Origin: Alphaproteobacteria bacterium
GTDB taxonomy: Bacteria; Pseudomonadota; Alphaproteobacteria; Rickettsiales; UBA3002
DNA length: 51,607 bases
Reading direction: 5' to 3'
Assembly (NCBI GenBank): GCA_022841525.1
Contig: JALHRI010000009.1
Coordinates: forward strand, 1-51,607
Under the pieces are notes generated by a model. It saw only the letters and a list, made by a program, of their open reading frames with translations. It had not been told where the DNA came from and did not search any database. Positions 8,070 to 17,552 of this stretch are shown one piece after another. Both the position numbers and the translations under genes were made by a program. The stretch's first letter is position 1. Every line of letters begins with the position of its first letter.

Positions 8070-10936
8070 TGCGTTATACCTTCCAATATTTGATCAAGGT
8101 ATAGCGTGAGTAATGCATGTGTTGCTGGAGGGCAGGTGATATTTGTACCCGCCAGCGCTTCATGGGTATTGGTTTGATCGAATTGCTGATGAGTTGCTTG
8201 AAATAAATCCATGGAACGAAAACGTGTAAACGTATGATCGCTTTTCAGAAGACGGCAGAGGGCCATATAAGTGGCCGCGGCTTCCGAATGATCGGTGATG
8301 TTTGGATGCCAGTTATTCGGATCACGCACTAAAAGAGTATAACCATATTCTGCAAGTACATCATGAATCATACGCAAAGAAAAGCGAGATGCACCGGCTA
8401 TATGGTAACAACCCCTCTGATTGCCCTGTGCAATATACACCATCGCTCGTGCAGCATAATCAACAGGCGTCACGTCCAGTTCTAGTGATTCCCAGTCGCC
8501 TGCAGGCAACTCGCCGAGGCGTATCAGTCCACGAACGAACATCGCGAGGTAATCATGCACCGCATAACGCCCGCTTTGGCTATCACCTGTAATCAATCCA
8601 AATCGATAAATGCTCACAGGCAAGCCTTTAGCCGCGCATTGCTGCATAAAATTATCAGCCACCCATTTACTTTGCGCGTAACCACCATGAATCATTGTGG
8701 TGGTGTCAAACAGCGCATCTTCATAACAAATATCTGGTGGGTTATCGGCAGCTACAAACACCGAAAGTGTTGATGCGTAGTGAATAGCTTTGAGCCTGGT
8801 TGTGCTGGCAAACGCAACAATGCTTTGTGTTACAGCGACATTGGAGTGGTACAGCTCATCATAAGACTGCACCATATTAACTGTTGCGGCGCAGTGGAAA
8901 ATAGAGGCAGTATTATGCAATAGCATCTGCCATGAAGCATTATTTAATCCCCATTGTGTTAGGGTTAAATCTCCGCACAAGACCTCGATACGGGCGCTGT
9001 ACGTGGGTAGCCACACAGCACCAATAGTTGCCATGCTCTGCTCAATGCGTTTGCGTGCGGCCGCCGTGTTGGGCGCGCGGACGATGCAATAAATCATCGT
9101 GGCATCCAGTTCAACCAGTTGCTGCAACACTTGCGCGCCTAAAAAGCCTGTCGCACCGGTTAGAAGAATACTGCCTTCCGTGGATAATGGAAGCTTCAAT
9201 CCAGCTTCGACATTTTGTTGTTGCGTGGGGGTAAGCTCGGAATCCCGACGTAATGCATTGGCGGCGACAGCATCACTTTTAATTCTCACGTCATTATCAC
9301 TAAGCAGCGCGGCTAAACTTGCAATGGTACGATGAAGATTCAATGCGCTCACCGAGAAATGTAAACCCTCTTTTTCTGCTGAAAAAATGACTTCAAGCGC
9401 TAGCAGTGAATCGCCGCCCAAATCATCGAAAAAATCTGCCTCTATTGCAGGAGGAAATTCAAGCTGCAGAGCTTTTTGGATAATTTTTTGCAAGCCTGCC
9501 ATGATAGGATTAGCCGAAAGAGGCGAACTCATTCTTGGATATTGGGGTGGCAGCGCACTTAAGGCCACATAATCAATTTTACCGTTCATATTGCGCGGAA
9601 GTGAGGCAAGTGCAATAAAGCGTTGTGGCTTCATCCACGAAGGAAGGCTGGTATTAAGCCATCTCCGAATTTCTTCTTCTGAGATAGGTTTTTTAGATTC
9701 GAAATATCCTTCTAGCATCATCCTGCCTTGGGTGCGCGGAGTAGTCAGTACCGCCGCACCATCCACCAACGGATGTTTTAGCATCGCGGCTTCAATTTCT
9801 TCTGGCGCAACTAATTGGCCGCGAATCTTGATCTGACGATCCTTGCGACCGAGAAAAATGTAGTCACCATTTACTGCTGGACGAACCATATCGCCGGTTC
9901 GAAAGAAGCGTGTATTATGTAGCGTGATGAACTTTTTACGATTCAGATCTTCGGCATTTAGGTAACTAATTGCTAGCCCCACGCCTGAAATATAAAGCTC
10001 GCCAGTCTCTCCTTGCGGCACAGGCTTTTGATCGTCGTCTAAGATGTGGTAGTTCACACCATGAATAGGTTTTCCAATGGATGCCGCGTGCCACTCAGTC
10101 GTGCATTGTACCATACTGGTACAAACTGTTGCTTCCGTAGGGCCATAAATATTGATGAGTCGGAACGATTGTGCCCATTTTTTTATAACTTCAACGGAAC
10201 AAACTTCACCCCCAATCATAATTGTTTGCAATGTGCTTGGCATCCGCTCTGGCTTCAACGTGCGCAGTAATGACGGAGGAATATCTAAGTGTGTTATTGC
10301 GCGATCGAAGAGAACCTTCTCGAGGTTTGCTAGAGTTTCGAGTGTGGAAGTTGTTTCAATACATAGCATTGCACCACTCAGTAGCGTTGTACCAATATCG
10401 GAAATAGACGCATCAAATTGCGCAGAAAGTAGCCATAAGGCACGGCTATTTTTATCCATCGCAAAGAGCTCAATTTGCTGATCTAGGAAGTTCAATATGC
10501 CCGGGTGCGCAACCATCACCCCTTTTGGAGCACCACTGCTGCCAGAAGTGAAAATGATATAGGCCAATGACGTATCATAACTTGCTGATTCCGGCTCCAT
10601 CATGATATCTAAATTCGCCTGCAATGTTGCCTTGGGCTTGGCAATTGATCGCATCAATTCGCGCCGGGCTCTCGGCAGCGAAGGATCAAGCGGCATGAAG
10701 GCTACACCAGACATCCAGCAGGCGAGAAGCCCCACAATATAATTGGCTGATTTACCTATCTCGAGTGTGACCAAATCGCCGGGACTGATAGCATGCTGAC
10801 CCAACTTATGAGCCAGTTCTTGAGCGCTATCCCACAATGTCTGATAGCTTATTTCTTGTGCGCCATCGACGAGAAGCGCATTACGATTTTGGTGACTTGA
10901 GACAATTTCGTGAAAGCGACGGATGAAGGCATTCAT
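8066..10936 (-). CDS. Adenylation - carrier protein - thioester reductase enzyme (NRPS-like)
   Basis: This 956-residue enzyme should activate a carboxylic or amino acid as an adenylate, load it onto its own carrier arm and release it as an aldehyde or alcohol by NAD(P)H-dependent reduction. The adenylation domain fills residues 1-460. It has the A3 core IIFTSGSSGAPKG (127-139), A5 YGPTEAT (264-270), A7 FRTGD (345-349), A8 GRKDRQIKIRG and the A10 catalytic lysine at 453 in NMNGKID. The carrier domain has the phosphopantetheine serine at 510 in DLGGDS. The reductase domain starts with the Rossmann motif TGATGFLG (593-600), and its YxxxK pair is Y753/K757. The layout matches carboxylic acid reductases and alpha-aminoadipate reductase (Lys2). 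No condensation domain is present, so it acts on one monomer. It overlaps both neighbours by 4 nt. The substrate cannot be read from the sequence by eye. Confidence 0.9.
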   Translation of the reverse strand: MNAFIRRFHEIVSSHQNRNALLVDGAQEISYQTLWDSAQELAHKLGQHAISPGDLVTLEIGKSANYIVGLLACWMSGVAFMPLDPSLPRARRELMRSIAKPKATLQANLDIMMEPESASYDTSLAYIIFTSGSSGAPKGVMVAHPGILNFLDQQIELFAMDKNSRALWLLSAQFDASISDIGTTLLSGAMLCIETTSTLETLANLEKVLFDRAITHLDIPPSLLRTLKPERMPSTLQTIMIGGEVCSVEVIKKWAQSFRLINIYGPTEATVCTSMVQCTTEWHAASIGKPIHGVNYHILDDDQKPVPQGETGELYISGVGLAISYLNAEDLNRKKFITLHNTRFFRTGDMVRPAVNGDYIFLGRKDRQIKIRGQLVAPEEIEAAMLKHPLVDGAAVLTTPRTQGRMMLEGYFESKKPISEEEIRRWLNTSLPSWMKPQRFIALASLPRNMNGKIDYVALSALPPQYPRMSSPLSANPIMAGLQKIIQKALQLEFPPAIEADFFDDLGGDSLLALEVIFSAEKEGLHFSVSALNLHRTIASLAALLSDNDVRIKSDAVAANALRRDSELTPTQQQNVEAGLKLPLSTEGSILLTGATGFLGAQVLQQLVELDATMIYCIVRAPNTAAARKRIEQSMATIGAVWLPTYSARIEVLCGDLTLTQWGLNNASWQMLLHNTASIFHCAATVNMVQSYDELYHSNVAVTQSIVAFASTTRLKAIHYASTLSVFVAADNPPDICYEDALFDTTTMIHGGYAQSKWVADNFMQQCAAKGLPVSIYRFGLITGDSQSGRYAVHDYLAMFVRGLIRLGELPAGDWESLELDVTPVDYAARAMVYIAQGNQRGCYHIAGASRFSLRMIHDVLAEYGYTLLVRDPNNWHPNITDHSEAAATYMALCRLLKSDHTFTRFRSMDLFQATHQQFDQTNTHEALAGTNITCPPATHALLTLYLDQILEGITQ

Positions 10937-11613
10937 AGTAGCCTATTAGCAGGTTTGTTTGGCTGTTGACGGTGCAAATGTCGCATAAACAATTCCGGTG
11001 TTTTGAACTGATGCGTCACATAGTGTGGTGGCTCATCCAGCAGACGATGCACCAGTATTGTTTCCATGCCCATCGCATGGGGAATGGCTAAATTGCGGTG
11101 GCTATCTTCGACTAGGATGCATTGTTCAGGCTGTTTTCCAAGCCGCGCAAGCATGGTTTCAAATGGTAACTCGCTCTCGTGTTTTTTCTGAAAATTATAA
11201 TTCTCCATCCCTACAATGTGTTCAGGGGAGAAAAACGAGAGCAATTGCCGCTGTGCCAAAACCCGTTTAGCCCAGTCGGCACTGCCATGAGTGAGGGCGG
11301 CGTGTGTATGTTCCGTACGACGCATAAAGCTTGTAAGTCGAGCATAAGGAGGCATTTCTGCGATGTCGATATGCTCATGGTATAGCCGGTGCAGATCATT
11401 TAGTGTGATGGTGTTATCGCGGCAGAAAATTTCAAGCCCATTATGATGCGCATCAAATCCTTCGCGGGCGAGCGCTTCAGCCTCCTCTTGTGACCCGGGA
11501 TAGCCCAATTGGCGCGCGGCAATTGCGGCGGCTGACACACAGCTGGCGTCAAATTTAGGAGTGAATGTGTAGAGGGTCCCGTCCACATCCCAGATGATTG
11601 TATCACGTGTCAT
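10933..11613 (-). CDS. HAD-family phosphatase, pyrimidine/NMN 5'-nucleotidase-like
   Basis: The haloacid dehalogenase fold is shown by the nucleophile motif WDVDGTLY at residues 8-15, a threonine in motif II (ALTHGS), and the acidic motif IV, ILVEDSHRNL, followed by GMETILV. This spacing and the DSxRN motif are typical of the Sdt1/Phm8-type nucleotidases. Yeast Sdt1 is known to dephosphorylate pyrimidine nucleotides and NMN. Since nadR ends the same operon, an NMN or NaMN nucleotidase role is attractive but inferred. The protein has 226 residues, near the family norm. Its ATG overlaps the end of the decayed methyltransferase by 11 nt and its stop overlaps the next gene by 4 nt. Phosphoglycolate-type or sugar-phosphate substrates are equally possible. 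Confidence 0.8.
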   Translation of the reverse strand: MTRDTIIWDVDGTLYTFTPKFDASCVSAAAIAARQLGYPGSQEEAEALAREGFDAHHNGLEIFCRDNTITLNDLHRLYHEHIDIAEMPPYARLTSFMRRTEHTHAALTHGSADWAKRVLAQRQLLSFFSPEHIVGMENYNFQKKHESELPFETMLARLGKQPEQCILVEDSHRNLAIPHAMGMETILVHRLLDEPPHYVTHQFKTPELFMRHLHRQQPNKPANRLL

Positions 11614-11854
11614 GCAAATTTTTCCAGGCTATCACCATCATGCGTGCGCACGTATCATAAAGTGGGGCACTATCACTTGCTAGCACTTTGAAGCCGCAAA
11701 GTTGCAGCATTTTTGTTAAATCCTCCGCCGTGTACATCCGTGATTCACCATATTTTTGGCGTTTGGCTGCCTTGCAGCGCAATCAACCATCGTGAGACAA
11801 TTCAGTCTTGCTTTGCAACATAAGTAACGGTGCGTAATCTCTATCAAAAAAATC
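11603..11854 (-). pseudogene. C-terminal remnant of a SAM-dependent methyltransferase
   Basis: In the minus frame ending with TGA at 11603-11605, the translated tail reads like the last third of a class I methyltransferase: a YGESRMYTAEDL segment, then MLQLCGFKVLAS, the usual 'GF.V' strand near the C-terminus. The same frame continues upstream as FFDRDYAPLLMLQSKTEL after one in-frame TGA at 11783-11785, probably a former tryptophan codon. Three consecutive TAG codons stop the frame just before 11854. The N-terminal SAM-binding part is missing, so a deletion between asnB and this point is likely. The remnant overlaps the HAD start by 11 nt, as intact operon genes do, which argues it was once a working member of the operon. 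The 59 codons after the TGA could still be translated from TTG. Confidence 0.5.
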
Positions 11855-11874
11855 CTACTACTAGCCTTGCATCT

Positions 11875-13764
11875 CTACAACCCATAGCGTTGCGCGAGCA
11901 GATGGCTCGTCAACATTAACATGAGAGCTGGCTCCGTCGCGATATGTTCTGCCATGCTTAAGTGAGGCAGTGAATCTAAATGTATGATCACTTTTTTTCT
12001 ATCAAAAAAAGGCATGTTTTTAAAGGCAACGGAACGTAAGCAATCATTCACAAACTCAATCCCCTTGTCATCGTGCAGTAGGCCCAAGGGTGGAGCCATA
12101 AATGGGTGTTTCCGGCGCGCAATAATTTCCTCGGAAACGTAGGGTTTCATGGCTTCACGAAGGATATGTTTTTCAATGCCCGTATGAATTTTCCAGCCAT
12201 TTGGAAGATCGCGTGCAAAGGCAAATAAATGGTGGTCGAGGAACGGTACACGTCCTTCAATGCTATGGGCCATTTCGCAGCCATCACCGAGAGTACGAAG
12301 GATGTAGTTTGCCAATGCGAATTTACACCATAAGTAGGTGGATTGGTGAATGCGAGAGCGATCCCGAAGTTGTAACGCGATTGGAAGCTTCGCTAAGAGG
12401 CGGCCGTAGATTTGGTCAGTGGGGTAATGCTGTGTGAAAATGTCATCCATAAAGCTTCGTAAGTGAAGGCCGATTGACGCCTTTGCGCGAATAAATTCAG
12501 GTACATAGCCTAGCGCTCGCTGAAATGGGATGACACAGAGGCCTTCTCCGTTAGCGATTTGCACCCCAGAGGAAACGATATTTTCTTCAAATAAAGTGTC
12601 GGGGGAACTCTCATCGTCAATTTTAAAATGCGGGTAACCAGCGAATAATTCGTCCGAGCCTTCGCCACTGAGCGCAATAGTGAATCCGTTTTTCGCAATC
12701 GAACGATTCAGTAAAAATTTTGCAGCAAGGTGCGAATTAATGGCCAAACCTTCACTGTAATAGACCGCATCAGATAGCGCTTCGGACATGGATTCACCGC
12801 TGGCGTTTACCACGTGAAAATCGGCACCTAGCCTTTCGGCGAACCGTTGTGCGATAATGCTTTCATCATAATTGTCATGCTTAAAACCAACGGTGAAACA
12901 CGGAATTGGTTTGCCTAATTCTGCGCTGGCAATGGCTACAATACTTGCAGAATCAATGCCGCCACTTAAGTGACAGCAGATTTTTGCACCATCTGTGCGC
13001 AACCTCATTTTTACCGTATCTGACAATATGTGACCGAGCGTATCCACCGCTGTAGAGAAGCTGGTTATGTCGTGCGGTGATGACATTAACGGAAAATCCA
13101 TGTCCCAATAGGGGCGCAACTGATGGCCGTTACTATCTGCAATCAGAACATAACCCGGCGGCAATTGCTGCACCTTTTGGAACATGGTCTGGTGGGGAGC
13201 GGTATACTGAAAGCAGGACACGTGGGCCATAGCATCCTTATCCCACGCAGCAGGAACGCCGGCGGCGAACAATGCCTTTGCTTCAGAAGCGAGGTAGAGT
13301 GTGCTATTAACCGAGCTGTAGCAAAGGGGCTTAATACCAAAGCGGTCGCGCCCGGCGATGAGTTTTCTATTGTATACATCATAAAGAATGAAGGCAAACT
13401 CACCGCGCAAGTGCGATAAAAAATCAAGTCCATAAGCATCGTAGAGATACAGCAGAATTTCACTGTCCGAACGGGTTTTAAATTGATACCCGCGTGCTTT
13501 TAATTGCTTGCGAATAGCTTCATCATCATAGAACTCGCCATTTATCACGGCCCAAATAGTCTCGCCCATGCTGCTAAGAGGTTGCATGCCGTTAACAACA
13601 TCGCTGATGGCCAGGCGCCGATGGCCAAGCCCTATGGTTTGATCCTTGGATATCCAATGGCCTTCACCATCCGGCCCACGATTGATAATCGCATCAGTAG
13701 CGCGTTTTAGTTGCGCTAACGTAACCGGCGATTGAGAGGATAAAATTCCTACGATACCACACAT
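11875..13764 (-). CDS. asnB: Asparagine synthase, glutamine-hydrolysing
   Basis: The protein would transfer an amide from glutamine to an aspartate-like carboxylate in an ATP-dependent reaction. The class II glutaminase domain begins with the nucleophile Cys2 (MCGIVG), followed by the NRGPDGEG loop and the INGEFYD motif at residues 74-80. The synthetase domain has the pyrophosphate loop SGGIDS at 267-272 and, later, the SGEGSDELFAGYPHF signature. The length of 629 residues fits the AsnB family. It begins 3 nt after the MDR gene stop. In an operon with an adenylation-carrier-reductase enzyme and a methyltransferase remnant, it may amidate a pathway intermediate and not make free asparagine, as many AsnB-like enzymes in natural-product clusters do. 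This reading rests on context; housekeeping asparagine synthesis remains possible. Confidence 0.92.
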   Translation of the reverse strand: MCGIVGILSSQSPVTLAQLKRATDAIINRGPDGEGHWISKDQTIGLGHRRLAISDVVNGMQPLSSMGETIWAVINGEFYDDEAIRKQLKARGYQFKTRSDSEILLYLYDAYGLDFLSHLRGEFAFILYDVYNRKLIAGRDRFGIKPLCYSSVNSTLYLASEAKALFAAGVPAAWDKDAMAHVSCFQYTAPHQTMFQKVQQLPPGYVLIADSNGHQLRPYWDMDFPLMSSPHDITSFSTAVDTLGHILSDTVKMRLRTDGAKICCHLSGGIDSASIVAIASAELGKPIPCFTVGFKHDNYDESIIAQRFAERLGADFHVVNASGESMSEALSDAVYYSEGLAINSHLAAKFLLNRSIAKNGFTIALSGEGSDELFAGYPHFKIDDESSPDTLFEENIVSSGVQIANGEGLCVIPFQRALGYVPEFIRAKASIGLHLRSFMDDIFTQHYPTDQIYGRLLAKLPIALQLRDRSRIHQSTYLWCKFALANYILRTLGDGCEMAHSIEGRVPFLDHHLFAFARDLPNGWKIHTGIEKHILREAMKPYVSEEIIARRKHPFMAPPLGLLHDDKGIEFVNDCLRSVAFKNMPFFDRKKVIIHLDSLPHLSMAEHIATEPALMLMLTSHLLAQRYGL

Positions 13765-13767
13765 GTG

Positions 13768-14712
13768 CTATGGTTTAAGAAAGATTTTTTTGTTTTCGGG
13801 TAACATTTTTTTACCCCCTAGAAAGCTGGTGATTTCCTCAAATGAGAAGCTATCGCCTAATAAATCATCCAGCTGTATGGAACGGGCATCTAATAGCGCA
13901 ATTGCAGCCCCAAAATTGGCGTAATGTGCGCCGAAAATTTGCAATTCTTTTTGTACAATACGCGTAAGCTGCAAAGGCACGCTAGCATAGGGACGACTTT
14001 TTAATACCAGGATGCCCTTTGGGCGTAGTAGTGTGATCATGGCGTCAAAGGCGTTAGCGGTTGCCGATGTTTCAATGACAAAATCATAATGACTGTTGGG
14101 CGCGGAAATTTCTTGCTCTGGCAACAGAACATCGAGTTTTGAGAATCCTTGAGATGACAAGATTCGCCGTGTGAGCTCGCCGATACGATTGTCACCATAA
14201 ATTGCGCCATACATGCTAGGCTGGATAGGGGTAGACATTACTGCTAAACTTGCCGCAACCGGTTCTAAATAGGCAGCCTCTTTGTCGGAAAGCGTTTCAG
14301 GAAGTGTATACACTAGGGAAGCGGGTACACGTATAAATTCTGCAAACGCACCATCCACATCTTTTCCTAGAGAAAGTATATTTCCGATGCCGTCTGGGAA
14401 GATTGGCATCACACCGACCCGTGCACCGATTTGGATATGGCTGTCTGCAGATCCTTTAGTATGCACCATGCCACAAAATTCATGTCCAAGAACCCTGCCA
14501 GGCGTACAAGGAATAAGCCCTTGCGCCAAGTAACTATCGGTTCGGCAAAGCCCCGCTAAGCTGACACTGATAATGACATCGTCAGGCTGCTGTATTTGTG
14601 GGATATCGCGTTCAACGAGCATTGGACCAGCAGTCGACGTAACGATCGCCTGCATGCGGCTATTGTCGGTTGGTAATGAGGTGCAAGATAATAATTGATA
14701 ATCACTTAGCAT
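13768..14712 (-). CDS. Zinc-type medium-chain dehydrogenase/reductase (MDR)
   Basis: The GroES-like N-terminal domain has the first catalytic zinc ligand Cys56 in AGLCRTDS and the GHEFCG motif at 76-81, both typical of alcohol and threonine dehydrogenases. The four-cysteine structural zinc lobe is absent, and the stretch between the two domains is short. The coenzyme domain lacks an obvious GxGxxG motif: the expected place reads AIYGDNRIGELTRRIL, so cofactor binding may be weakened. The protein is 314 residues, shorter than the usual 340-360. The first 19 residues look non-native; an internal ATG at residue 20 (MQAIVTSTAG) would match the usual MDR start, but neither start has a good ribosome-binding site. 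It is the first gene of the minus-strand operon, divergent from the methyltransferase-like gene by only 24 nt. Confidence 0.8.
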   Translation of the reverse strand: MLSDYQLLSCTSLPTDNSRMQAIVTSTAGPMLVERDIPQIQQPDDVIISVSLAGLCRTDSYLAQGLIPCTPGRVLGHEFCGMVHTKGSADSHIQIGARVGVMPIFPDGIGNILSLGKDVDGAFAEFIRVPASLVYTLPETLSDKEAAYLEPVAASLAVMSTPIQPSMYGAIYGDNRIGELTRRILSSQGFSKLDVLLPEQEISAPNSHYDFVIETSATANAFDAMITLLRPKGILVLKSRPYASVPLQLTRIVQKELQIFGAHYANFGAAIALLDARSIQLDDLLGDSFSFEEITSFLGGKKMLPENKKIFLKP

Positions 14713-14736
14713 AGAGTCAATATTCCGCCTGTTTTC

Positions 14737-15576
14737 ATGTCTATAACAAGCTTTTTAATACTGTACCAGAGTAAGTTACCCATGTTTGGAACCGCTACAA
14801 ATGAGGCTTTACCTAACAAATACCTCACCGACTATGCGGCGTGGGATCGGTATATGGCGCATGTATGGCAACCGCTTCTTGAGCGCTTTGGCGCTGCACA
14901 AGCGAAAACTATCGTTGAAGTTGCACCGGGTAACTCTAGTAAATTGGGGCTGGCTTTGGCCGAACTCCATTTTTGTGGTGAACTTTTTTTGGTTGAGCCA
15001 AGCGCCGCTGGCAACTATATTTTGGCGCACTACCAAGCGTTATTGCCAACGGCAAAGGTAACACTTATCAGCAAAAAACTTGGCGATTCGTTGTCGGATT
15101 TACCAAGCCGCCCTGGTCTATTGATTGCTAACCATCCGCTGGATGACATGTTGCTTGCGGTAGAGGCATCGCCGGAGTCGCTGGCTCAACTATTTGACAG
15201 CAGTCTTGCCCCTACTGAGATCGTCTCAAACCAATTTAGAGGACGCTGGACAGAAATAAGTGCCAACATCGAACATTTAGATACGATTGCAAACGCCGTA
15301 TATGCAGAATGGCTCAATGCTATCAACATCATAAAACCCAGCGGTATTTTAGTGTCGCAATATGGGAGTTCCGCATTAAAAAATGCCCATATGGATGACT
15401 TAAATGCGAGCGCCAAATCTATTCTACGAAGATTACAATGTGCCCCCTTAGAAGACTACCTTGCAGACGCGGAATTACAGTCACTGCTGAATCGCAACAA
15501 ACATTATTCTAACCACTATATAGGCACGGAAGTACTCGACGCGCACCACTGGTGGGCCGTAAGGTTGTTGGGTTAA
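14737..15576 (+). CDS. SAM-dependent methyltransferase-like protein
   Basis: The 279-residue protein has a Rossmann-like core: VEVAPGNSSKLG at residues 60-71 fits motif I of class I methyltransferases, and LFLVEPSAAG about 20 residues later fits the acidic strand that binds SAM ribose. A LLIANHPLDDML segment sits where motif IV (substrate and catalysis) should be. The gene is divergently transcribed from the MDR oxidoreductase. Its stop TAA overlaps the ATG of the SelO-like gene by one base (TAATG), so the two are coupled. The first 15 residues are hydrophobic and atypical; an ATG at 14782 (MFGTATNEALPNK) may be the true start, but no strong ribosome-binding site settles it. Substrate unknown. 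A methyltransferase fold without activity is also possible. Confidence 0.65.
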   Translation: MSITSFLILYQSKLPMFGTATNEALPNKYLTDYAAWDRYMAHVWQPLLERFGAAQAKTIVEVAPGNSSKLGLALAELHFCGELFLVEPSAAGNYILAHYQALLPTAKVTLISKKLGDSLSDLPSRPGLLIANHPLDDMLLAVEASPESLAQLFDSSLAPTEIVSNQFRGRWTEISANIEHLDTIANAVYAEWLNAINIIKPSGILVSQYGSSALKNAHMDDLNASAKSILRRLQCAPLEDYLADAELQSLLNRNKHYSNHYIGTEVLDAHHWWAVRLLG

Positions 15577-17552
15577 TGGACTCGCTGTTTGATATACCCG
15601 AAGCCGTTAAGCGAATGGGCGAGTCGCTCTTTTTGAAGCTACCACTTTATGCTTCGCCGCAATCCCATACTCCAATTTACATTAATCACGCGCTCTACGA
15701 CGAAATATTTGGTTCTGAGTCCGAATGGCAGAACAAGGCACAGAAAATTACGGAGTTGTTAAGCGTTACGCTCGATCCGGGTCTGTCCGCCCAAAAGCAA
15801 ATGGGGTGGGCGTATGTGGATTACCAATCAGATCCGCACTGGGGTTCGATGGCGGGGAATTTAGGCTCTGGCCGCGCTTATTACACGGGAAAATACTTCA
15901 ACATTAAAGGTGAAAAAACACCCTTAGCAGTCTCTTCCCGTTCTCGTTTTTCCGATGGATTTCTGGAAATGGAACGTGGCATTTGGGAGACTGTGGTTTC
16001 CAATAGTTTAGTGCATGAGTTTTCGGTAGGCATACCCAACGTTCTCGCGATTTTGGATATGCATGAAACTTGCCATGTTGAGTGGCGCAATGAAGCGGTT
16101 CCAAGAGTAAAAATTATCCGTATTGACAGGGATGGCGCACTAGATCGCGTTTCTCATCTTCTTCATACACCCAAACCTATTAATGTGACCGAGTTAAAAC
16201 AAACAGCAGAACAGTTTGGGAAACTCGAAGCAGAAAAGTTCACTTACCGCATTACCCATGGCGCTTGGTCGCCTGGTAATATTTCTATGCAAGGGCACCT
16301 CATTGATTTCGACACGGTTGCAGCAGTGAAAGGTCGTCATGCGCAACATAGTTCTAGCCCAGCATATATTGAAAATTACTTCGGGTTTGAGTGGATGGGG
16401 CTGAAGAAAATCCTCGAAGTTCTTGCCGCTGACGCACGGATTAATGTGGACAATATTGCGGCCGATACACTGGTCGAGTTAATGATGTTATCCCGCCAAC
16501 AGCAGATTTCCAGGCGGCTTTCGTATTTAATGGGTTTCGAAAATCACGATGACGCTTGGCACATGTTCCGCGACGAGTTTGATGTACTCACGCAGCAGTT
16601 TTTGACATTAGCATCCATTGCCTATCCTAAAAAAGATGCTTTGTTTTGTAAAAATGGCTCAAGTAACACGATTCATGGATTCGATATCGCCTGCTTTATG
16701 CGGCATTACCCTTTGATGAAGCACGCGGGGGAGTTTACTAACCCAAAAGCACTATCGTTGATGATGGATATCACATTAGTGGACATGCCATTTTTAGAAA
16801 CCATACCGCTGTGGTTAACTGATTCAGAGCGGCTACATTTGCAGCAATTGGTGTATGCAAGACTGGATACTCAGCTTATGCGGAGTTCAGAGGATTTACA
16901 AAGATGGATGGAGATTGCCCGAGATTTCATCGGTGCATATGATTATTTATTCGCAAGCATCCAACAGAAGTTTTCTACAGATACACAAAATTTAGAAGCT
17001 CGCGCTTACGTTATTAATGAGGATCGTTTTTATTTCCTTCCAGCATTTACACCAACCTATCTTTTATCCCGTCAGGCTAAAAACTTGTCTCCTCAGCAGA
17101 TGGATGCTCGCATTCAAGAATTTATTTTTGCGAGCAAACGCAAGCCAATTCGCAATGAAAGTGGTTTCTTCATCACAGATACGAAGCTCTTTAAGGAAGG
17201 AACGTTTTTCTGGCAGCTTGATGGTGCGGGGGCATGCTACCCTGTGTTTCGCTTTCAATTGGATGGCTTAGCGATGTTCCCTGAAATGAAGTCAAGTACG
17301 AACTACAGCTTTACAATCGATGGTCTCGAAGTACCAGCTACCGTGATAGAAGAAACAGAAAAATCACTGGTGATTCGGGGCACAAAGCTTCCCATCGCTC
17401 ATTTATTGGCTCATGCTTATCGTGAAAAAGCATTGATGTTTTACGAAATATTAATAAAGTGGGGGCAGAATTGGATGGCATTGACTGATTTTTTAGAAAT
17501 CCCTACTGACGAAGCAGGGCCTAACAAACGCGAGCAACGAATTGAACTTTAA
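15576..17552 (+). CDS. Divergent SelO-like protein (putative protein AMPylase)
   Basis: The frame can start at a GTG (15552), but the ATG at 15576 overlaps the previous stop (TAATG) and is preceded by AAGG, so I use it; the protein then has 658 residues. It resembles SelO/YdiU pseudokinases, which transfer AMP from ATP to Ser, Thr or Tyr of proteins. A GSGRA glycine loop lies near residues 97-101, a candidate lysine (FNIKG) near 111, SRSRFSDG near 121-128, and the metal-binding pair in HGAWSPGNIS and HLIDFD near residues 228-246, matching the N and D of the SelO HGxxNxDN...IDYG block. Overall similarity is low and the C-terminal 400 residues are not recognisable. It sits between a methyltransferase-like gene and a disordered-tail protein. 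Known SelO acts in redox stress; a different target is likely here. Confidence 0.6.
   Translation: MDSLFDIPEAVKRMGESLFLKLPLYASPQSHTPIYINHALYDEIFGSESEWQNKAQKITELLSVTLDPGLSAQKQMGWAYVDYQSDPHWGSMAGNLGSGRAYYTGKYFNIKGEKTPLAVSSRSRFSDGFLEMERGIWETVVSNSLVHEFSVGIPNVLAILDMHETCHVEWRNEAVPRVKIIRIDRDGALDRVSHLLHTPKPINVTELKQTAEQFGKLEAEKFTYRITHGAWSPGNISMQGHLIDFDTVAAVKGRHAQHSSSPAYIENYFGFEWMGLKKILEVLAADARINVDNIAADTLVELMMLSRQQQISRRLSYLMGFENHDDAWHMFRDEFDVLTQQFLTLASIAYPKKDALFCKNGSSNTIHGFDIACFMRHYPLMKHAGEFTNPKALSLMMDITLVDMPFLETIPLWLTDSERLHLQQLVYARLDTQLMRSSEDLQRWMEIARDFIGAYDYLFASIQQKFSTDTQNLEARAYVINEDRFYFLPAFTPTYLLSRQAKNLSPQQMDARIQEFIFASKRKPIRNESGFFITDTKLFKEGTFFWQLDGAGACYPVFRFQLDGLAMFPEMKSSTNYSFTIDGLEVPATVIEETEKSLVIRGTKLPIAHLLAHAYREKALMFYEILIKWGQNWMALTDFLEIPTDEAGPNKREQRIEL

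Noticed and set aside
11783-11785. TGA in the methyltransferase remnant as selenocysteine
   Set aside because: The position suits tryptophan, the N-terminal half is missing and no SECIS-like hairpin is visible.
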